Source: an uncultured Gammaproteobacteria bacterium (GTDB lineage: Bacteria; Pseudomonadota; Gammaproteobacteria; SZUA-140). Taken from it: a stretch of 15,780 nt of DNA. Under the pieces are notes generated by a model. That model saw only the letters and a list, made by a program, of their open reading frames with translations, was not told where the DNA came from and ran no database searches. Below, one piece after another: positions 9,286 through 15,780 of this stretch; the stretch's first letter is position 1; every line of letters starts with the position of its first letter. The stretch covers positions 1 through 15,780 of the forward strand of contig CALZIG010000050.1 in the NCBI GenBank assembly GCA_945787585.1. The letters run 5' to 3'. A program made the position numbers and the translations under genes.

Positions 9286-10935
9286 CTACTTACTACGATT
9301 CAATGCCGAAATCACCGCCTTCAATGAGGCACTCACCGTGTCGTGATCCCGCGCTGAACCGCCATAGCAACGTCCCGCTATTTCCAGCTGCACGTAGGCA
9401 ATCGCTTCAGCATCAGTGCCCTCTTCGAGCGCGTGTTCACTGTAATCGATCACCTTCAACGATTGACCACTGTGCTGCTGCCAGGCATCGATAAACGCTG
9501 AAATTGCCCCCTCGCCTTCGCCTTTGATTATCTGTTCACACCCATCGTTGTTAATACGCGCGTCTATGACATCTCTCGAACCGTTGTGATCGAGATGATA
9601 TCTTTTGAGTGCAAGTGGAGAATGGTCTTTGACAAAGTGATCGACAAAACAGTGATAAATCGCGTCACCATCGATCACCCCCCCCTGTGACTCACTCATT
9701 TTTTGCACTAACACAGCGAGTTCGCTCTGCATCCAGCGGGGTAAATGAATACCGTAATCACGCTCCAGTACAAAAGCGATGCCCCCTTTACCTGACTGGC
9801 TATTTACACGGATGATTGCCTTATAATCACGCCCCAGGTCTCTGGGATCGATGGGTAGATAGGCGACTTGCCACGATTCATCGTCACGCTGCTGTTGTAG
9901 GCATTTACGAATTGCATCCTGATGACTACCAGAAAAGGCGGTGTAGACTAACTCGCCGACCCACGGATGGCGCGGATTAACGGGGATTTGTGTGCACTCG
10001 GTCACCACGCGAATAATCTCATCAGGCTCGGAGAGATCCAGCACAGGATCGATCCCCTGGCTATAGAGGTTCATCGCCATCGTAATCAGATCCATATTGC
10101 CGGTGCGTTCACCGTTGCCCAACAACGTGCCTTCGACACGATCCGCCCCGGCCATCATCCCCAGCTCGGCGGCGGCAACAGCACAGCCGCGATCGTTATG
10201 CGTATGCAACGAAACAATTATAGAATCACGCCGATTGATGTGGGTGCAGAAGTACTCCACCTGATCGGCAAACAGATTGGGCGTGCTCGACTCAACCGTG
10301 GCAGGCAGATTGATAATGCATTTATTCGCTGGGGTCGGCTGCCACACATCAAGCACCGCTTCACACACCTCGACGGCGTAATCCATTTCAGTATTGGTGA
10401 AACTCTCTGGTGAGTACTGAAACTGCCACTGAGTTTCAGGATACTTCCCTGACTCCGCTTTTACCCACTGCGCACCTTGTACCGCAATGTTGATGATACC
10501 TTCACGACTCAAACAGAACACCCGTTCACGCTGTACCGTTGAAGTCGAATTATAGACATGCACTATCGCCTGCTTCGCCCCCTTTAATGCCTCAAAGGTT
10601 CTGGTTATCAACGCTTCACGTGCCTGAACCAGTACCTGTATCTGCACATCATCCGGAATCTGATCTGCTTCGATCAACCAGCGTGCGAAATCATAATCGG
10701 CCTGACTCGCTGCCGGAAAACCGATCTCAATCTGCTTAAAGCCGAGCTTTAATAGTAATGCCCACATCACCCGTTTCTGCGCGACGTTCATCGGCTCAAC
10801 CAACGCCTGATTGCCATCGCGCAGATCGACACTCGCCCAAATAGGCGCCTGTTCGATGCGGCGCGCTGGCCACTGACGATGGCTGATCGGCACTGTTGGG
10901 GCTGGACGATATTTACGATGATCGAAGGTCTTCAC
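9286..10935 (-). CDS. leuA: 2-isopropylmalate synthase, long form
   Basis: LeuA condenses acetyl-CoA with 2-oxoisovalerate in the first committed step of leucine synthesis, in the cytosol. From the chosen GTG the protein is 549 residues. It is the longer type also seen in actinobacteria and fungi (starting with the KYRP segment), rather than the 523-residue E. coli type. The TIM barrel shows [14 protein letters not shown] at 36-49 with the catalytic Arg39 and metal ligand Asp40, [15 protein letters not shown] at 69-83, the metal histidines 244 and 246 in SLHTHNDRG, and GNGERTGN at 273-280. The C-terminal part, about 430-549, corresponds to the LeuA dimer or allosteric domain that binds leucine. 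The reading frame is open for 18 more codons upstream, but a strong AGGAGT sits just before the GTG at 10935. It is transcribed away from an Lrp/AsnC gene, a plausible regulator. No other leu gene is nearby. Confidence 0.95.
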   Translation of the reverse strand: MKTFDHRKYRPAPTVPISHRQWPARRIEQAPIWASVDLRDGNQALVEPMNVAQKRVMWALLLKLGFKQIEIGFPAASQADYDFARWLIEADQIPDDVQIQVLVQAREALITRTFEALKGAKQAIVHVYNSTSTVQRERVFCLSREGIINIAVQGAQWVKAESGKYPETQWQFQYSPESFTNTEMDYAVEVCEAVLDVWQPTPANKCIINLPATVESSTPNLFADQVEYFCTHINRRDSIIVSLHTHNDRGCAVAAAELGMMAGADRVEGTLLGNGERTGNMDLITMAMNLYSQGIDPVLDLSEPDEIIRVVTECTQIPVNPRHPWVGELVYTAFSGSHQDAIRKCLQQQRDDESWQVAYLPIDPRDLGRDYKAIIRVNSQSGKGGIAFVLERDYGIHLPRWMQSELAVLVQKMSESQGGVIDGDAIYHCFVDHFVKDHSPLALKRYHLDHNGSRDVIDARINNDGCEQIIKGEGEGAISAFIDAWQQHSGQSLKVIDYSEHALEEGTDAEAIAYVQLEIAGRCYGGSARDHDTVSASLKAVISALNRSK

Positions 10936-10940
10936 TATTA

Positions 10941-10946
10941 ACTCCT
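10941..10946 (-). promoter_or_regulatory. Shine-Dalgarno that fixes the leuA start
   Basis: AGGAGT on the minus strand stands 5 bases before the GTG at 10935. The upstream in-frame GTG at 10989 has no comparable site, and the protein family begins near residue 1 of the shorter version. Confidence 0.75.
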
Positions 10947-11031
10947 GCTGTTTAATTAGCACCTGTTCTGAATTGAGCAGAAAATGCACCTAAATATAGA
11001 AACAGGACAATAATAAACCAGATATCAAGCC

Positions 11032-11059
11032 ATTATATTGCTAATACTGCCGATATTAA
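11032..11059 (-). promoter_or_regulatory. Candidate leuA promoter
   Basis: On the minus strand a -35-like TTAATA (11054-11059, 4 of 6) and an exact TATAAT (11032-11037) are 16 bases apart. Transcription would begin near 11025, leaving a leader of roughly 90 bases before leuA. Prediction by eye only. Confidence 0.4.
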
Positions 11060-11066
11060 TTATTAT
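11038..11066 (+). promoter_or_regulatory. Candidate lrp-like gene promoter, overlapping that of leuA
   Basis: TTGCTA (11038-11043, 4 of 6) and TATTAT (11061-11066, 5 of 6) are 17 bases apart on the plus strand. Start of transcription would be near 11073, about 65 bases before the regulator gene. A TTGACA at 11099-11104 is a better -35 but lacks a -10 at a usable distance. The region between is rich in A/T and contains the inverted pair ATATTGC/GCAATAT, of the AT-rich kind Lrp-family proteins bind. Confidence 0.4.
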
Positions 11067-11139
11067 ATGGCAATATTATTTCAATAAAACTGAAAACATT
11101 GACACACAGCAAACATTTTAAATAAATGAGAGCAAAGCC

Positions 11140-11610
11140 ATGCCCTTAGACCGTTATGATCGAAAGATTCTAAGAATCCTGCAACAGGATGGCCACATCA
11201 GTAATCAGACCCTTGCCGAACAGATCGGCCTCTCTCCTTCCCCCTGCTTGCGACGCGTTAAGGCACTGGAACAGAGCGGCATGATTGAGGGCTACCGTGC
11301 TGTTGTTAATGCGAAACAGTTAGGGCTTACATTAATGGCACTGATTCATATTTCGATGGATCAGCACACCCCGGAACGCTTTGCCAATTTTGAAAAAAAG
11401 ATCAGTGAACTCGATGAGGTGCTGGAATGCCTGTTGATCACGGGTCAATCTGCTGACTACCAACTTAAAGTCGTCGTCACAGATATGGACGCCTTTCAGA
11501 TATTACTGCTCAACAAGATCACGCGCATCAAAGGGGTTAGCGGTGTACATTCAAGCTTTGTCCTTCGCAAAGTCGTGGATAGAACAACATTGCCCGTCGA
11601 GGAGAATTAA
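11140..11610 (+). CDS. Lrp/AsnC-family transcriptional regulator
   Basis: The 156-residue protein has the standard two-part layout. An N-terminal helix-turn-helix (about 4-62: LDRYDRKILRILQQDGHISN, then LAEQIGLSPSPCLRRVKALEQSGMI) binds DNA. A C-terminal RAM domain (about 66-145) binds an amino-acid effector and drives oligomerisation. LSPSPCLRR is the classical recognition-helix region of the family. The ATG at 11140 follows a purine-rich GAGAG site. It is divergent from leuA, so regulation of leucine synthesis and of itself is a sensible inference, though it could be a specialised paralogue rather than global Lrp. The mutarotase gene begins one base after its stop. Confidence 0.93.
   Translation: MPLDRYDRKILRILQQDGHISNQTLAEQIGLSPSPCLRRVKALEQSGMIEGYRAVVNAKQLGLTLMALIHISMDQHTPERFANFEKKISELDEVLECLLITGQSADYQLKVVVTDMDAFQILLLNKITRIKGVSGVHSSFVLRKVVDRTTLPVEEN
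11599..11604 (+). promoter_or_regulatory. Shine-Dalgarno of the mutarotase inside the regulator gene
   Basis: GAGGAG lies within the last codons of the Lrp-family gene, 7 bases before the ATG at 11612. This favours that start over the longer frame beginning with GTG at 11543 and implies coupled translation. Confidence 0.75.
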
Positions 11611-11611
11611 G

Positions 11612-12517
11612 ATGAATAAAATGGCTGACTTAAACAATCAATTTGGAATTGGCACTGAACTGATCTTTGAAAGCGGCGCAGGCGGGCAGATCATTGCGAC
11701 CATTAATAACGAACAGGCAAGCGCCTCCATCGCCCTGCAAGGCGCCCACCTGATGACATGGGAACCTATTGGTACCGCACCGGTGATCTGGCTTTCACCC
11801 GCAGCGAGATTTGCACCGGGTAAATCGATTCGGGGTGGTGTGCCGATCTGTTGGCCGTGGTTTGGTGCCCATAGTAAAGATACTGACTTTCCCGCCCACG
11901 GTTTTGCGCGCACAACAGAGTGGCATGTGATCAATAGCGCCAGCCTGCCTGATGATGCAACACAGATAACCTTTGAACTCACTACTGCTGATATACCGAC
12001 ACTTCAATGGCCTCACCCCACTTCAGTGCAATACCAAATCACCATCGGTAAAACACTCTCGTTAGCACTGATCACACGGAATACCGGCCAGCGTGAAATC
12101 ACTATCAGCGAGGCATTGCACACCTACTTTGCGGTCAGCGATGTACGCAATATCACTATCGCTGGCCTCGACGGCTGCCACTATCTCGACAAAGTGGATA
12201 ATATGCGAGAGAAACAGCAGTTAGGCGATGTCACATTTACAGGTGAGGTCGATCGTGTCTACATCAACACTGAGGCCGACTGCGTGATTCGTGACCCTGC
12301 CTTATCGCGTCAAATTCACATCAATAAAACAGGCAGTCACTCAACCGTGGTATGGAATCCATGGATTGATAAAGCGACACAGATGGGCGATATGGGAGAA
12401 GACGGCTATCTGCGCATGGTTTGTGTCGAAAGTGCTAATGCAGTAAAGAACAGTGTCACCATTCAACCAGGGAATGAACACCGCCTGATGGTCAACTACA
12501 GTGTTGGCCCTCTATAA
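11612..12517 (+). CDS. D-hexose-6-phosphate mutarotase (YeaD family)
   Basis: Proteins of this aldose-1-epimerase-like family interconvert the alpha and beta anomers of glucose-6-phosphate and related hexose phosphates in the cytosol. The 301-residue protein has WLSPAARFAPGKSIRGGVPICWPWFG at 60-85, HGFAR at 96-100, EALHTYF at 167-173 with the probable catalytic His170, the substrate-site aspartate in GEVDRVY (Asp214), VVWNPW at 246-251, and VCVESANA with the probable catalytic Glu273. These match the YeaD/YMR099c subgroup. It follows the Lrp-type regulator with only one base between stop and start, which implies one transcript. No metabolic link between the two is obvious. It converges on the phosphatase-like gene with a 16-base gap. 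Confidence 0.92.
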   Translation: MNKMADLNNQFGIGTELIFESGAGGQIIATINNEQASASIALQGAHLMTWEPIGTAPVIWLSPAARFAPGKSIRGGVPICWPWFGAHSKDTDFPAHGFARTTEWHVINSASLPDDATQITFELTTADIPTLQWPHPTSVQYQITIGKTLSLALITRNTGQREITISEALHTYFAVSDVRNITIAGLDGCHYLDKVDNMREKQQLGDVTFTGEVDRVYINTEADCVIRDPALSRQIHINKTGSHSTVVWNPWIDKATQMGDMGEDGYLRMVCVESANAVKNSVTIQPGNEHRLMVNYSVGPL

Positions 12518-12533
12518 AGCAGCCGTGCACACC

Positions 12534-12857
12534 TTATAAATTTACATACTGCGGTACTTTCACTTTTAGCAGTTTGATCAGCTGAGGATCCATGCATTCG
12601 TATATATCAGGAATATCCAGAACAGCTAATTTTTTATTTTTTAGCAATGATCGATATTTTTTTGAAATCTTATTTCGATGAGATGATTCCATCACAAGAA
12701 TAACATCCGCCCATTCTATTAAATCACCAGAAACAGGGGTCGCCGCATCGCTATTTGTACCTGCTCCGATCGCCTCAACCCCATGATACTCAGCAAACAC
12801 AGCTTCTGCTGTAGGACTTCTCAGTCTGTTTTCACTACACACAAATAGAAGATTCAC
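12534..12857 (-). CDS. Small low-molecular-weight tyrosine-phosphatase-like protein
   Basis: The 107-residue protein has the phosphatase P-loop CSENRLRS, a CX5RS motif with nucleophile Cys7 and Arg13, directly after the first beta-strand (NLLFV), as in LMW-PTPs. WADVILVMESSHR at 49-61 is the second family mark. The C-terminal half, VLDIPDIYECMDPQLI at 79-94, carries the aspartates one of which would act as general acid. It is about 45 residues shorter than classical LMW-PTPs and belongs to a distinct short family annotated only as phosphatase-like; its substrate is unknown. The start is a GTG with TAGGA about 10 bases upstream. The gene is visibly richer in A/T than the leuA or efflux genes, which may reflect transfer. 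It is 72 bases downstream of the zinc-ribbon gene on the same strand. Confidence 0.82.
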   Translation of the reverse strand: MNLLFVCSENRLRSPTAEAVFAEYHGVEAIGAGTNSDAATPVSGDLIEWADVILVMESSHRNKISKKYRSLLKNKKLAVLDIPDIYECMDPQLIKLLKVKVPQYVNL

Positions 12858-12929
12858 TTTTAAGTTCCTACCACAATCAAATGTTATAGATATATTGCGG
12901 TGCGTCTATTTACGCCGTCAATTTTTTTG

Positions 12930-13286
12930 TTATATATGACGCTCGTAGCTCACGCCGCAATGTGGACATTCCTTGATGTAGACATTCCAGCCATCAATGT
13001 CCGCCAGTGATTTTCCGCAAGACGAGCACACAACCATTTTTTCTATCCGTAGTGAGGATATAAAAACTATGAACAGAATTACGAATACCCCAACCATGAA
13101 TAGCAGACCAGACCTCTCCCCAAAATAGTGATAGGTAAACATCCAGGCAGCTAATACCCCGATAGTTAACGCTAACAAGATGAGGCTTTTCACAAGTGTT
13201 ACACGACGCATTCGCCGGAATACCATCGAGATTAAATTATTCGAAGCCTTTTTACACATAACTAGCAATATGACGTGATGGAACAA
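12930..13286 (-). CDS. Two-helix membrane protein with C-terminal zinc ribbon, uncharacterised
   Basis: I do not recognise a named family. The 118 residues contain two hydrophobic helices at about 31-50 and 60-78, then a zinc-ribbon-like domain with Cys87, Cys90, Cys107 and Cys110 (CSSCGKSL and CPHCGVSY). The basic N-terminus (FRRMRR) suggests both ends are cytoplasmic, with the ribbon facing inside. The start is unsure. TTG at 13286 has AAGGTGA just upstream, overlapping the stop of the PhnA-domain gene, which points to translational coupling; ATG at 13259 or 13226 lack Shine-Dalgarno sites but would drop only the unusual first residues. The neighbour also carries a zinc ribbon, so a shared metal or nucleic-acid-linked role is conceivable but is speculation. 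Confidence 0.6.
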   Translation of the reverse strand: MFHHVILLVMCKKASNNLISMVFRRMRRVTLVKSLILLALTIGVLAAWMFTYHYFGERSGLLFMVGVFVILFIVFISSLRIEKMVVCSSCGKSLADIDGWNVYIKECPHCGVSYERHI

Positions 13287-13287
13287 A

Positions 13288-13294
13288 TCACCTT
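13288..13294 (-). promoter_or_regulatory. Shine-Dalgarno overlapping the phnA-like stop codon
   Basis: On the minus strand TAAGGTGAT joins the stop TAA of the PhnA-domain gene to an AAGGTGA ribosome site placed right before the TTG at 13286. This is the main support for the rare TTG start and for coupling of the two genes. Confidence 0.5.
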
Positions 13295-13871
13295 AATTTG
13301 ATTTCTTCAAAAATTTGGTGAGTAATACAATCCGCACACCGTTAACACGCCCTTCAATCTGGTCCGGATTGCCGGTCAGCGATATATTGCGTACGGCAGT
13401 ACCGCGTTTAGCGGTAAAACCCGCACCTTTGACGTCAAGATCTTTGATCAGTATCACTGAATCGCCCGCTTGCAAAGCGGTGCCATTACTATCGTGTGTC
13501 GGCGCGCTGTCATCATCACTGCTGCTTCCAGCCTCTGCCCACTGTAAGGTTTCATCATCGAGATACAGCATCTCAAATAAATCTTGCGCCCACCCTTCAG
13601 ACGATAACTGTTTAAGCATCCGCCACGCCATCACTTTAACCGCAGGCACTTCGCTCCACATGCTACTGTTGAGGCAGTGCCAGTGACTGACATCAATGGT
13701 GTCATTATTGTTGATCTGGTCATGGCAGTCACCACAAACCATAATGCTACTGTTATCCCCCACTGGCGCTACTTCATATACCAGCAGGCTTGCGTCAGAG
13801 GAACACAGTTCACATTTTGAATCACAGCGCTGCAGGAGCATTTGTTCGAAACTCATACAGTTAAATCCCAT
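13293..13871 (-). CDS. PhnA-domain (YjdM-like) zinc-ribbon protein
   Basis: The 192-residue cytoplasmic protein has an N-terminal zinc ribbon (Cys20, Cys23, Cys46, Cys49 in CELC and CGDC) and a C-terminal PhnA domain at about 122-190 (DSNGTALQAGDSVILIKDLDVKG with GAGFTAKRGTAVRNISL), an SH3-like barrel. The middle, about 60-120, is a helical stretch with an acidic Ser/Asp-rich linker (SSSDDDS). E. coli YjdM has about 111 residues, so this is the longer version with an inserted middle region. Despite the name, the family is not the phosphonoacetate hydrolase also called PhnA; its function is unknown. The ATG at 13871 has no good ribosome site. The second ATG at 13856 (residue 6, MSFEQMLLQR) matches the usual family start and may be the true one. 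It is followed by a coupled zinc-ribbon membrane gene. Confidence 0.85.
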   Translation of the reverse strand: MGFNCMSFEQMLLQRCDSKCELCSSDASLLVYEVAPVGDNSSIMVCGDCHDQINNNDTIDVSHWHCLNSSMWSEVPAVKVMAWRMLKQLSSEGWAQDLFEMLYLDDETLQWAEAGSSSDDDSAPTHDSNGTALQAGDSVILIKDLDVKGAGFTAKRGTAVRNISLTGNPDQIEGRVNGVRIVLLTKFLKKSN

Positions 13872-13955
13872 TTTTTGGTATGCAGCATTATTTTATTTCC
13901 AGAAAAAATAGGCATATTGACTTACGTTTTGACTATTTTTACAGTGTTGGAACGA

Positions 13956-15299
13956 CTAATCGTTAGCGGCACGACGACGTAGCCTACGCACCGCAACAAA
14001 AACAACGCCAAGCACAATCGGAATCGCAACGCCTGTTGCAATTTCCACATTGATAGGCAAACCGAGTGTTTTAATAGCTTTAAGTGCATACCCCGTCATA
14101 CCCAGCAGATAGTAGCTTAAGACAACGACAGATAACCCTTCGACGGTCTCCTGCATACGCAACTGTAGCTTTGCACGTTTATCCATTGATGCAAGTAGAT
14201 CACGCGTCTGCCCTTCCATCGTAATATCAACGCGCGTACGCAACAATGCAGAAGCGCGAGCGACTCGTGTCGACAAAAGTTCCAGATTACTATTCACTGA
14301 ATCACAGGTCGCCATTGCAGGCGATAGACGCTGCTCCATAAACTCATGAAACATCTGCAATCCCTGTATACGTTGCTCACGCAGCTCTGTAATACGCATT
14401 TTTACAATTTTGTAATAGGCGGCTGATGCATTAAAGCGCTGATTAGTCGTGGCCGCGATACTTTCAATTTCTGCCGCTAAACGAGTCAATTGATCCAGTA
14501 GTTGCTGTTCACTTGCATGACTCTGCAATCCACAGTTATTGGTGGTCAGCTCTGCAAGCTGCTGATCAAAACGCGCCAGCTCCGGCAGGTAATTTCTCGC
14601 CATCGTAACGGGTATTAGTGCCATCATGCGATAAGTCTCTATCTCTAACAAGCGCTGCACCAGACGCCCCGCCTGTCTTCTGCGTAGATCAACATCCTGC
14701 ACCAATATGCGCGCAAAACCATCGGGATGGATCGTATTATCCGTCCAGACCACTGCGCTACCGGCCGCCACTTTGGCGCCAATCACCGTATTTGAAGCAA
14801 ATAGCATTGAGAGTCCTTCAAGTGAGCGGTGTGGTCTATCTTTAGCTTCGATCGCCAGGTGTGTTGCCGCGATCACTTCACCCGGTAAACTTTCCAGCCA
14901 CTCCTTTGCCACGTATTTAATCGCCGGCTCAGTAAAAGGTGTCTCAAAAGGCATGCTGACAAAAAAGGTATACATGGAAAACTCCGTATGGCGCTCCCAC
15001 GTAAAATGGAATGAACTAAATTCAGCACTAAAATGGCGGGCATCAGCAGCCGGAGGCGTCACACTGTAACGGTCACATAACTGGGCGATTAAGTTCAACT
15101 CATCCTTCACCAGCCGGCTATCCGATAGCAACGCCAGCTGCGAGACCTGCATCGGAGGTGTTAATAACTCATGCGGCCGTGCATGCAGTTCATTATGGAG
15201 TTTGATCCGATTTGAATACTCACTAATGCCGAAAATGGAACTTCGCAGCGGCTCGAGCCCGCCCAGCGTAATTTGTGAACCAGAGGCCTTATTGTTCAT
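13956..15299 (-). CDS. DUF3422 family membrane protein
   Basis: The 447-residue protein matches the DUF3422 family. The signature NELHARP at 36-42 is followed by a mixed alpha/beta N-terminal half of about 240 residues, then a long helical, probably coiled-coil section at about 240-375, rich in Gln/Glu/Leu/Arg and with the segment LRTRVDITMEGQTRDLLASM. Two transmembrane helices close the protein, at about 388-406 (VLSYYLLGMTGYALKAI) and 417-437, followed by a basic RRLRRR tail. The layout suggests a large cytoplasmic domain anchored at the C-terminus. Function is unknown; DUF3422 proteins are widespread in proteobacteria. The ATG at 15299 has only a distant, weak ribosome site (AGGG), so the start is probable rather than certain. 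The gap of 112 bases upstream is AT-rich and should hold its promoter. Confidence 0.85.
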   Translation of the reverse strand: MNNKASGSQITLGGLEPLRSSIFGISEYSNRIKLHNELHARPHELLTPPMQVSQLALLSDSRLVKDELNLIAQLCDRYSVTPPAADARHFSAEFSSFHFTWERHTEFSMYTFFVSMPFETPFTEPAIKYVAKEWLESLPGEVIAATHLAIEAKDRPHRSLEGLSMLFASNTVIGAKVAAGSAVVWTDNTIHPDGFARILVQDVDLRRRQAGRLVQRLLEIETYRMMALIPVTMARNYLPELARFDQQLAELTTNNCGLQSHASEQQLLDQLTRLAAEIESIAATTNQRFNASAAYYKIVKMRITELREQRIQGLQMFHEFMEQRLSPAMATCDSVNSNLELLSTRVARASALLRTRVDITMEGQTRDLLASMDKRAKLQLRMQETVEGLSVVVLSYYLLGMTGYALKAIKTLGLPINVEIATGVAIPIVLGVVFVAVRRLRRRAAND

Positions 15300-15411
15300 G
15301 TACTGTAGTAACCCTATGTAAATAAAACACGTTCAAATAACTACCTAATCTATTGAGATACTTATAATAGTCATAAATTATAACAGAATTATGGCACCTG
15401 AGATATTTGTG
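15300..15411 (-). promoter_or_regulatory. AT-rich gap upstream of the DUF3422 gene
   Basis: The 112 bases between the MEKHLA gene stop and the DUF3422 start contain TATAAT-like boxes on the minus strand near 15375 and 15363, but no -35 at a standard spacing convinces me. No terminator hairpin for the MEKHLA gene is evident, so read-through is possible. Confidence 0.3.
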
Positions 15412-15780
15412 TTAAAAATTATCAACATCAAAGAAACGCCAGCGATCAAACATGGCCGCCTGTCCATAATAGCGGCCATCAGCATCAATAAGATTCCATA
15501 CAGTCGCCTGTTCAATATAAAACCGCCGTCCGCCTTTGGCGATTCGAGTACCGCTGTAATCTTCGATATATCCCCTTGCTTTCACTTCATTGAGCAGCAA
15601 AGAGCGCTGTTCACGAGTCGTCTCTTCAGCGGAATAATGTGATTCCAGAGCGGTGATCACCTCCCACTTCATATTAAACAGTCGCATTGCCGTTCGGTTT
15701 GCGTAGTTAAAAACGGGTTTTCTGGCGGTATCATGAGAAAGCAACGCAAAAGGGGCGTTAAACAGCGCTTTAGCAACAGC
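15412..15780 (-). CDS. MEKHLA-domain protein, start outside the window
   Basis: The last 122 residues are visible; the frame stays open to the window edge, so the gene begins beyond 15780 and the internal TTG at 15744 is not the start. The visible part begins AVAKALFNAPFALLSHDT and continues with PVFNYANRTAMRLFNMKWE, DYSGTRIAKGGRRFYIEQATVWNLIDADGRYYGQAAMF and a final WRF. These are the conserved blocks of the MEKHLA domain, a PAS-like fold found in plant HD-ZIP III regulators and as free-standing bacterial proteins of about 150 residues. A sensory or ligand-binding role is inferred from the fold; the ligand is unknown. No DNA-binding or catalytic domain is seen, and the short C-terminus (DVDNF) adds none. 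Confidence 0.85.
   Translation of the reverse strand, partial: AVAKALFNAPFALLSHDTARKPVFNYANRTAMRLFNMKWEVITALESHYSAEETTREQRSLLLNEVKARGYIEDYSGTRIAKGGRRFYIEQATVWNLIDADGRYYGQAAMFDRWRFFDVDNF

Noticed and set aside
9967..10413. A 148-codon open frame on the plus strand opposite leuA
   Set aside because: It lies wholly inside leuA, has unusual composition and no ribosome site, and leuA is certain; it is a shadow frame.
10936..10989. Classical leucine leader peptide for attenuation of leuA
   Set aside because: The frame runs into leuA without a stop, there is no run of Leu codons, and no terminator hairpin with a U-run is present.
11099..11127. TTGACA-based promoter for the Lrp-type gene
   Set aside because: The -35 is perfect but the only A/T boxes downstream are badly matched or wrongly spaced, and transcription would start inside the ribosome site.
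12858..12929. Integron attC site or cassette boundary between the small genes
   Set aside because: I looked for GTTRRRY and RYYYAAC cores in the right arrangement and did not find them; the gap is merely A/T-rich with a weak dyad.
13293..13871. Phosphonoacetate hydrolase (PhnA enzyme)
   Set aside because: The name is shared, but this protein has the zinc ribbon plus small PhnA domain of YjdM and none of the alkaline-phosphatase-type metal site.

Overview
The window looks like chromosomal DNA of a Gammaproteobacterium, with coding GC near 50% and AT-rich intergenic gaps. The ArfB, class III alcohol dehydrogenase/S-formylglutathione hydrolase, YeaD-type mutarotase, Lrp/AsnC regulator, long-form 2-isopropylmalate synthase and DUF3422 proteins all fit this. 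I cannot name the genus. I see no rRNA, tRNA, CRISPR array, insertion sequence or phage gene.

Left block (1-3638, minus strand): about 370 bases without an intact gene are followed by a secreted Spondin_N-domain protein, then by the ribosome-rescue hydrolase ArfB. Next comes the glutathione-dependent formaldehyde detoxification pair: S-(hydroxymethyl)glutathione dehydrogenase and S-formylglutathione hydrolase. The frmA-fghA-arfB genes are close enough to share a transcript.

Divergent block (3779-8038, plus strand): a periplasmic adaptor and an inner-membrane RND pump form a two-gene operon with no outer-membrane channel gene. The 140-base gap to frmA must hold both promoters; it contains a perfect 7-bp inverted repeat and half of a Fur-box-like sequence.

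Middle block (8090-12517): a minus-strand M14-like zinc peptidase (DUF2817) is followed by leuA on the minus strand. Diverging from leuA are an Lrp/AsnC regulator and a D-hexose-6-phosphate mutarotase, whose genes are joined almost end to end. The leuA/lrp gap carries candidate promoters that overlap head to head, which suggests the regulator controls leuA, itself, or both.

Right block (12534-15780, all minus strand): a small LMW-PTP-like protein, an uncharacterised two-helix membrane protein with a zinc ribbon, a PhnA-domain protein, a DUF3422 membrane protein, and a MEKHLA (PAS-like) protein whose start lies beyond the window edge. This is the least understood part. The phnA-like gene and the zinc-ribbon gene appear translationally coupled. 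Nothing here amounts to a clear new defence or mobile system; the best leads are this cluster of small genes and the leuA/lrp control region.
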